A model generated the notes under the pieces. That model worked only from the letters and a program-made list of their open reading frames with translations, did not search any database and was not told where the DNA came from. DNA of 7,657 nucleotides from Thermoplasmatota archaeon (lineage in GTDB: Archaea > Thermoplasmatota > E2 > DHVEG-1). Positions 5,904 through 7,657 of this stretch are shown in pieces. The stretch's first letter is position 1. Each line of letters opens with the position of its first letter. The position numbers and the translations under genes were made by a program. The DNA lies in the NCBI GenBank assembly GCA_030615845.1, contig JAUWYM010000032.1:1-7657 (forward strand), written 5' to 3'.

Positions 5904-7013
5904 ATGACAAAACAAGATTACTACGAAATACTAAATATTGGCAAAAATGCAAGTAAATCTGAGATTAAAAAAGCATATCGAAAACTCGCATTGAAGTATC
6001 ATCCTGATAAAAACAAGGATAAAGATGCAGAGGAAAGATTCAAAGAAATATCTGAAGCGTACGCGGTTTTGTATGATGATGAAAAAAGAAAAATGTATGA
6101 TATGTATGGCCATGCAGGAATAGATCAACGGTACACTGCTGAAGATATTTTCAGAGGAGCAGACTTTAGCGATATTTTTAGAGGAATGGGTTTTGATTTT
6201 GGCTTTGATGATATCTTCGAACAATTCTTTGGACATCGAATGGGCTTTAACCAAAGATCTCGTGCTCAAAGAGGAAGAGATCTGCGGTATGATATGGAAA
6301 TACGGTTAGAAGATGCATACAGAGGTGTAGAAACAGAGATAAGTGTCCCAAGAACAGAAATCTGCGATACCTGTAATGGAAGTGGTGCAAAGCCTGGAAC
6401 AACTCCAAAACAATGTCCTCGATGCGGTGGAACCGGACAGACTCGTGTTTCTCAAAGAACAGCATTTGGAATGTTTACTCAGGTAGGTACCTGCCAAAAA
6501 TGTCATGGTGAAGGAACCGTAATAGGCGAACACTGTCCAGCATGCAGAGGACGAGGAACAGTACAAAAAACTAGAAAGATCGATCTGAAGATTCCACCAG
6601 GAGTTGATGAAGGATCTCAATTGCGGCTTGCAGGTCAGGGAGAACAAATCGGAAAAGGCAGGAAAAATGGTGATCTCTACATTGTTCTTCACATGAAAAA
6701 ATACAAAAAATTCAAAAGAAGAGGTACTGATTTGTATCAAAAAATAGATGTCTCTTTTCCAAAGGCAGCGTTAGGTTCAAAAATTGATATTGATACCATT
6801 CAGGGATCTGAAAAATTGAAGATTCGTGAAGGGACAGAAAGCGGGGAGGTATTTAAACTACCGGGGAGAGGCATGCCTCGTTTACATGGGCGTGGATATG
6901 GAGACATGTATGTAGAGGTTCATGTGAAAACACCGAAGAGATTGAGTAGAACGGCAAGAAAGATAGTAGAAGAGTTGGAACAGGAATTAGAAGAAAAAGA
7001 CCGAAAGTATTAA
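5904..7013 (+). CDS. dnaJ: Chaperone protein DnaJ (Hsp40)
   Basis: A 369-residue class A J-protein, which delivers unfolded substrates to DnaK and stimulates its ATPase. The J domain (about 4-68) carries HPD at 33-35. A Gly/Phe-rich stretch (about 84-115) follows. The zinc region has four CxxCxGxG repeats beginning at C154, C171, C197 and C211. Two beta-sandwich client-binding domains follow (about 222-342), then an acidic, helical, coiled-coil-like tail (about 348-366). Length is normal for a complete DnaJ. There is no ribosome binding site before the ATG. A 15-codon open frame ends in an ATGA overlap with this start, so leaderless start and coupling to that frame are both possible. dnaK and grpE, its usual partners, are not in this window; the next gene encodes an Hsp20. 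Archaeal dnaJ genes are widely considered to be of bacterial origin. Confidence 0.97.
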   Translation: MTKQDYYEILNIGKNASKSEIKKAYRKLALKYHPDKNKDKDAEERFKEISEAYAVLYDDEKRKMYDMYGHAGIDQRYTAEDIFRGADFSDIFRGMGFDFGFDDIFEQFFGHRMGFNQRSRAQRGRDLRYDMEIRLEDAYRGVETEISVPRTEICDTCNGSGAKPGTTPKQCPRCGGTGQTRVSQRTAFGMFTQVGTCQKCHGEGTVIGEHCPACRGRGTVQKTRKIDLKIPPGVDEGSQLRLAGQGEQIGKGRKNGDLYIVLHMKKYKKFKRRGTDLYQKIDVSFPKAALGSKIDIDTIQGSEKLKIREGTESGEVFKLPGRGMPRLHGRGYGDMYVEVHVKTPKRLSRTARKIVEELEQELEEKDRKY

Positions 7014-7022
7014 ATAGGAGTC

Positions 7023-7030
7023 CTTATAAG
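7023..7030 (+). promoter_or_regulatory. Candidate TATA box of the hsp20 gene
   Basis: CTTATAAG, a perfect palindrome, lies in the 52-base gap after dnaJ and is centred about 39 bases before the Hsp20 ATG. A start about 26 bases downstream would give a leader of about 14 bases that just includes GGGAG at 7052-7056. Read-through from dnaJ is the alternative. Confidence 0.4.
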
Positions 7031-7065
7031 TATCATGTCGGAAAAAATTATGGGAGAAACAAAAA

Positions 7066-7629
7066 ATGGATCCATTTGATGAAGATAAAAATAGAAGAAG
7101 AAAAAACCCGTTTGATTTCATCGGAGATGATGAGTTTGAGCGGATCTTTGATGAAATGCAAAAAATGTTTGAAAACGTCAATTTTAAAGATTTAATGGAG
7201 GATATGCTCCGAAACGGAATCGAACCAAATAAACGTTTTATCCGGGGTTTCAGCGTTAACATAGGTCCAGATGGAAAACCGAAAATCCAAGAATTTGGCA
7301 ACAGACCGATAAGATCACCCAAAGGAACGTCAACCATTTCTGATGAACGAGAACCACTCACAGATATAATCGAAGGAGATAGTGACATCGCGATAACAAT
7401 TGAAATACCTGGAGTAGAAAAAGACAATATCAATCTTAATGTTACCGAAGAGACCTTAGAAATAAAGGTCGATGCACCTGAAAGAAAATACCATAAAGTA
7501 GTAAATCTTCCAAACAAAGTAAAAACAAAATCAACAAAAGCAACATATAAAAACGGCATCCTTGACATCGTATTAGACAAAAAGGATAAGAAAAAAAGTG
7601 GATCAGGCTATAAAGTCAGTATAAAATAG
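7066..7629 (+). CDS. Small heat-shock protein, Hsp20/alpha-crystallin family
   Basis: A 187-residue small heat-shock protein, an ATP-independent holdase that forms oligomers and keeps unfolding proteins soluble. The charged and aromatic N-terminal arm (1-60, with NPFDF and several Phe) is followed by RGFSVNIGPDGKPKI (60-74), a segment I associate with archaeal Hsp20 proteins. The alpha-crystallin domain spans about 96-172, with PLTDIIEGD at its start, TIEIPGV (111-117) and the family's A-x-x-x-N-G-x-L motif as ATYKNGIL (159-166). The C-terminal tail has VSI (184-186), an I/V-x-I/V anchor used in oligomer assembly. GGGAG at 7052-7056 lies nine bases before the ATG. The gene follows dnaJ by 52 bases with a possible promoter between, so the two may share heat-stress control. 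GvpH-type gas-vesicle relatives were considered, but no gvp genes are nearby. Confidence 0.93.
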   Translation: MDPFDEDKNRRRKNPFDFIGDDEFERIFDEMQKMFENVNFKDLMEDMLRNGIEPNKRFIRGFSVNIGPDGKPKIQEFGNRPIRSPKGTSTISDEREPLTDIIEGDSDIAITIEIPGVEKDNINLNVTEETLEIKVDAPERKYHKVVNLPNKVKTKSTKATYKNGILDIVLDKKDKKKSGSGYKVSIK

Positions 7630-7636
7630 TATTGCC

Positions 7637-7648
7637 TTTTTTATTTTC
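7637..7648 (+). terminator. T-rich terminator candidate after hsp20
   Basis: Seven bases after the hsp20 stop, a T6 run is followed by A, T4 and C. Archaeal RNA polymerase stops at oligo-T tracts without needing a hairpin, so this is a likely end for the dnaJ/hsp20 transcripts. The window ends nine bases later. Confidence 0.5.
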
Positions 7649-7657
7649 TTAGATTTT

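Noticed and set aside
6360..6560. Repeated DNA segments inside dnaJ
   Set aside because: They encode the four CxxCxGxG zinc-binding repeats and reflect protein structure, not a DNA repeat element.
6306..6740. 144-codon open frame on the minus strand
   Set aside because: It is the reverse of the dnaJ zinc-finger and client-binding region; its Cys and Ser richness mirrors the dnaJ codons.
6987..7580. 197-codon open frame on the minus strand
   Set aside because: It lies opposite the Hsp20 gene and has no recognisable domain or plausible ribosome binding context; the plus-strand protein is clearly real.

Overview
This AT-rich window reads as a piece of an archaeal chromosome. The signs are GGTGA-type ribosome binding sites, AT-rich TATA-like promoters with apparently leaderless first genes, an archaeal-type prepilin/preflagellin peptidase and an archaeal-style Hsp20. 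A full DnaJ suggests a mesophile or moderate thermophile, since many hyperthermophilic archaea lack the Hsp70 system. A euryarchaeal-type lineage is plausible, but I cannot place it further from this sequence alone.

Left half (1-2923, minus strand): a tight four-gene operon read leftward. It encodes a ribbon-helix-helix (RHH) DNA-binding protein, ATP sulfurylase (sat), a DHH-family phosphoesterase, and APS kinase (cysC, which runs off the left edge). Gaps are only 7-13 bases and ribosome binding sites overlap or abut upstream stop codons. Sat and CysC turn sulfate into APS and then PAPS. The DHH protein between them is a good candidate to remove PAP, the by-product left when PAPS is used. The RHH protein is a candidate autoregulator.

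Centre (2924-3067): a divergent intergenic region with a perfect 8-bp inverted repeat and two tandem 20-base units, placed where a regulator of the leftward operon would bind.

Right half (3068-7657, plus strand): a nucleotide-sugar pair, UDP-glucose 6-dehydrogenase-like and a sugar-1-phosphate nucleotidyltransferase, probably making UDP-glucuronate. Then come a membrane-bound A24 aspartic peptidase for type IV pilin-like signal peptides, a DnaJ (Hsp40) and an Hsp20 small heat-shock protein. No dnaK or grpE is visible.

One speculative unifying idea is that the PAPS operon, the UDP-glucuronate pair and the prepilin peptidase all serve surface-protein production, with sulfated uronic-acid glycans as the possible product. 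The chaperone genes look like a separate stress-response unit. Apart from the cut gene at the left edge, all genes are intact. I see no mobile element, CRISPR array, tRNA or rRNA.
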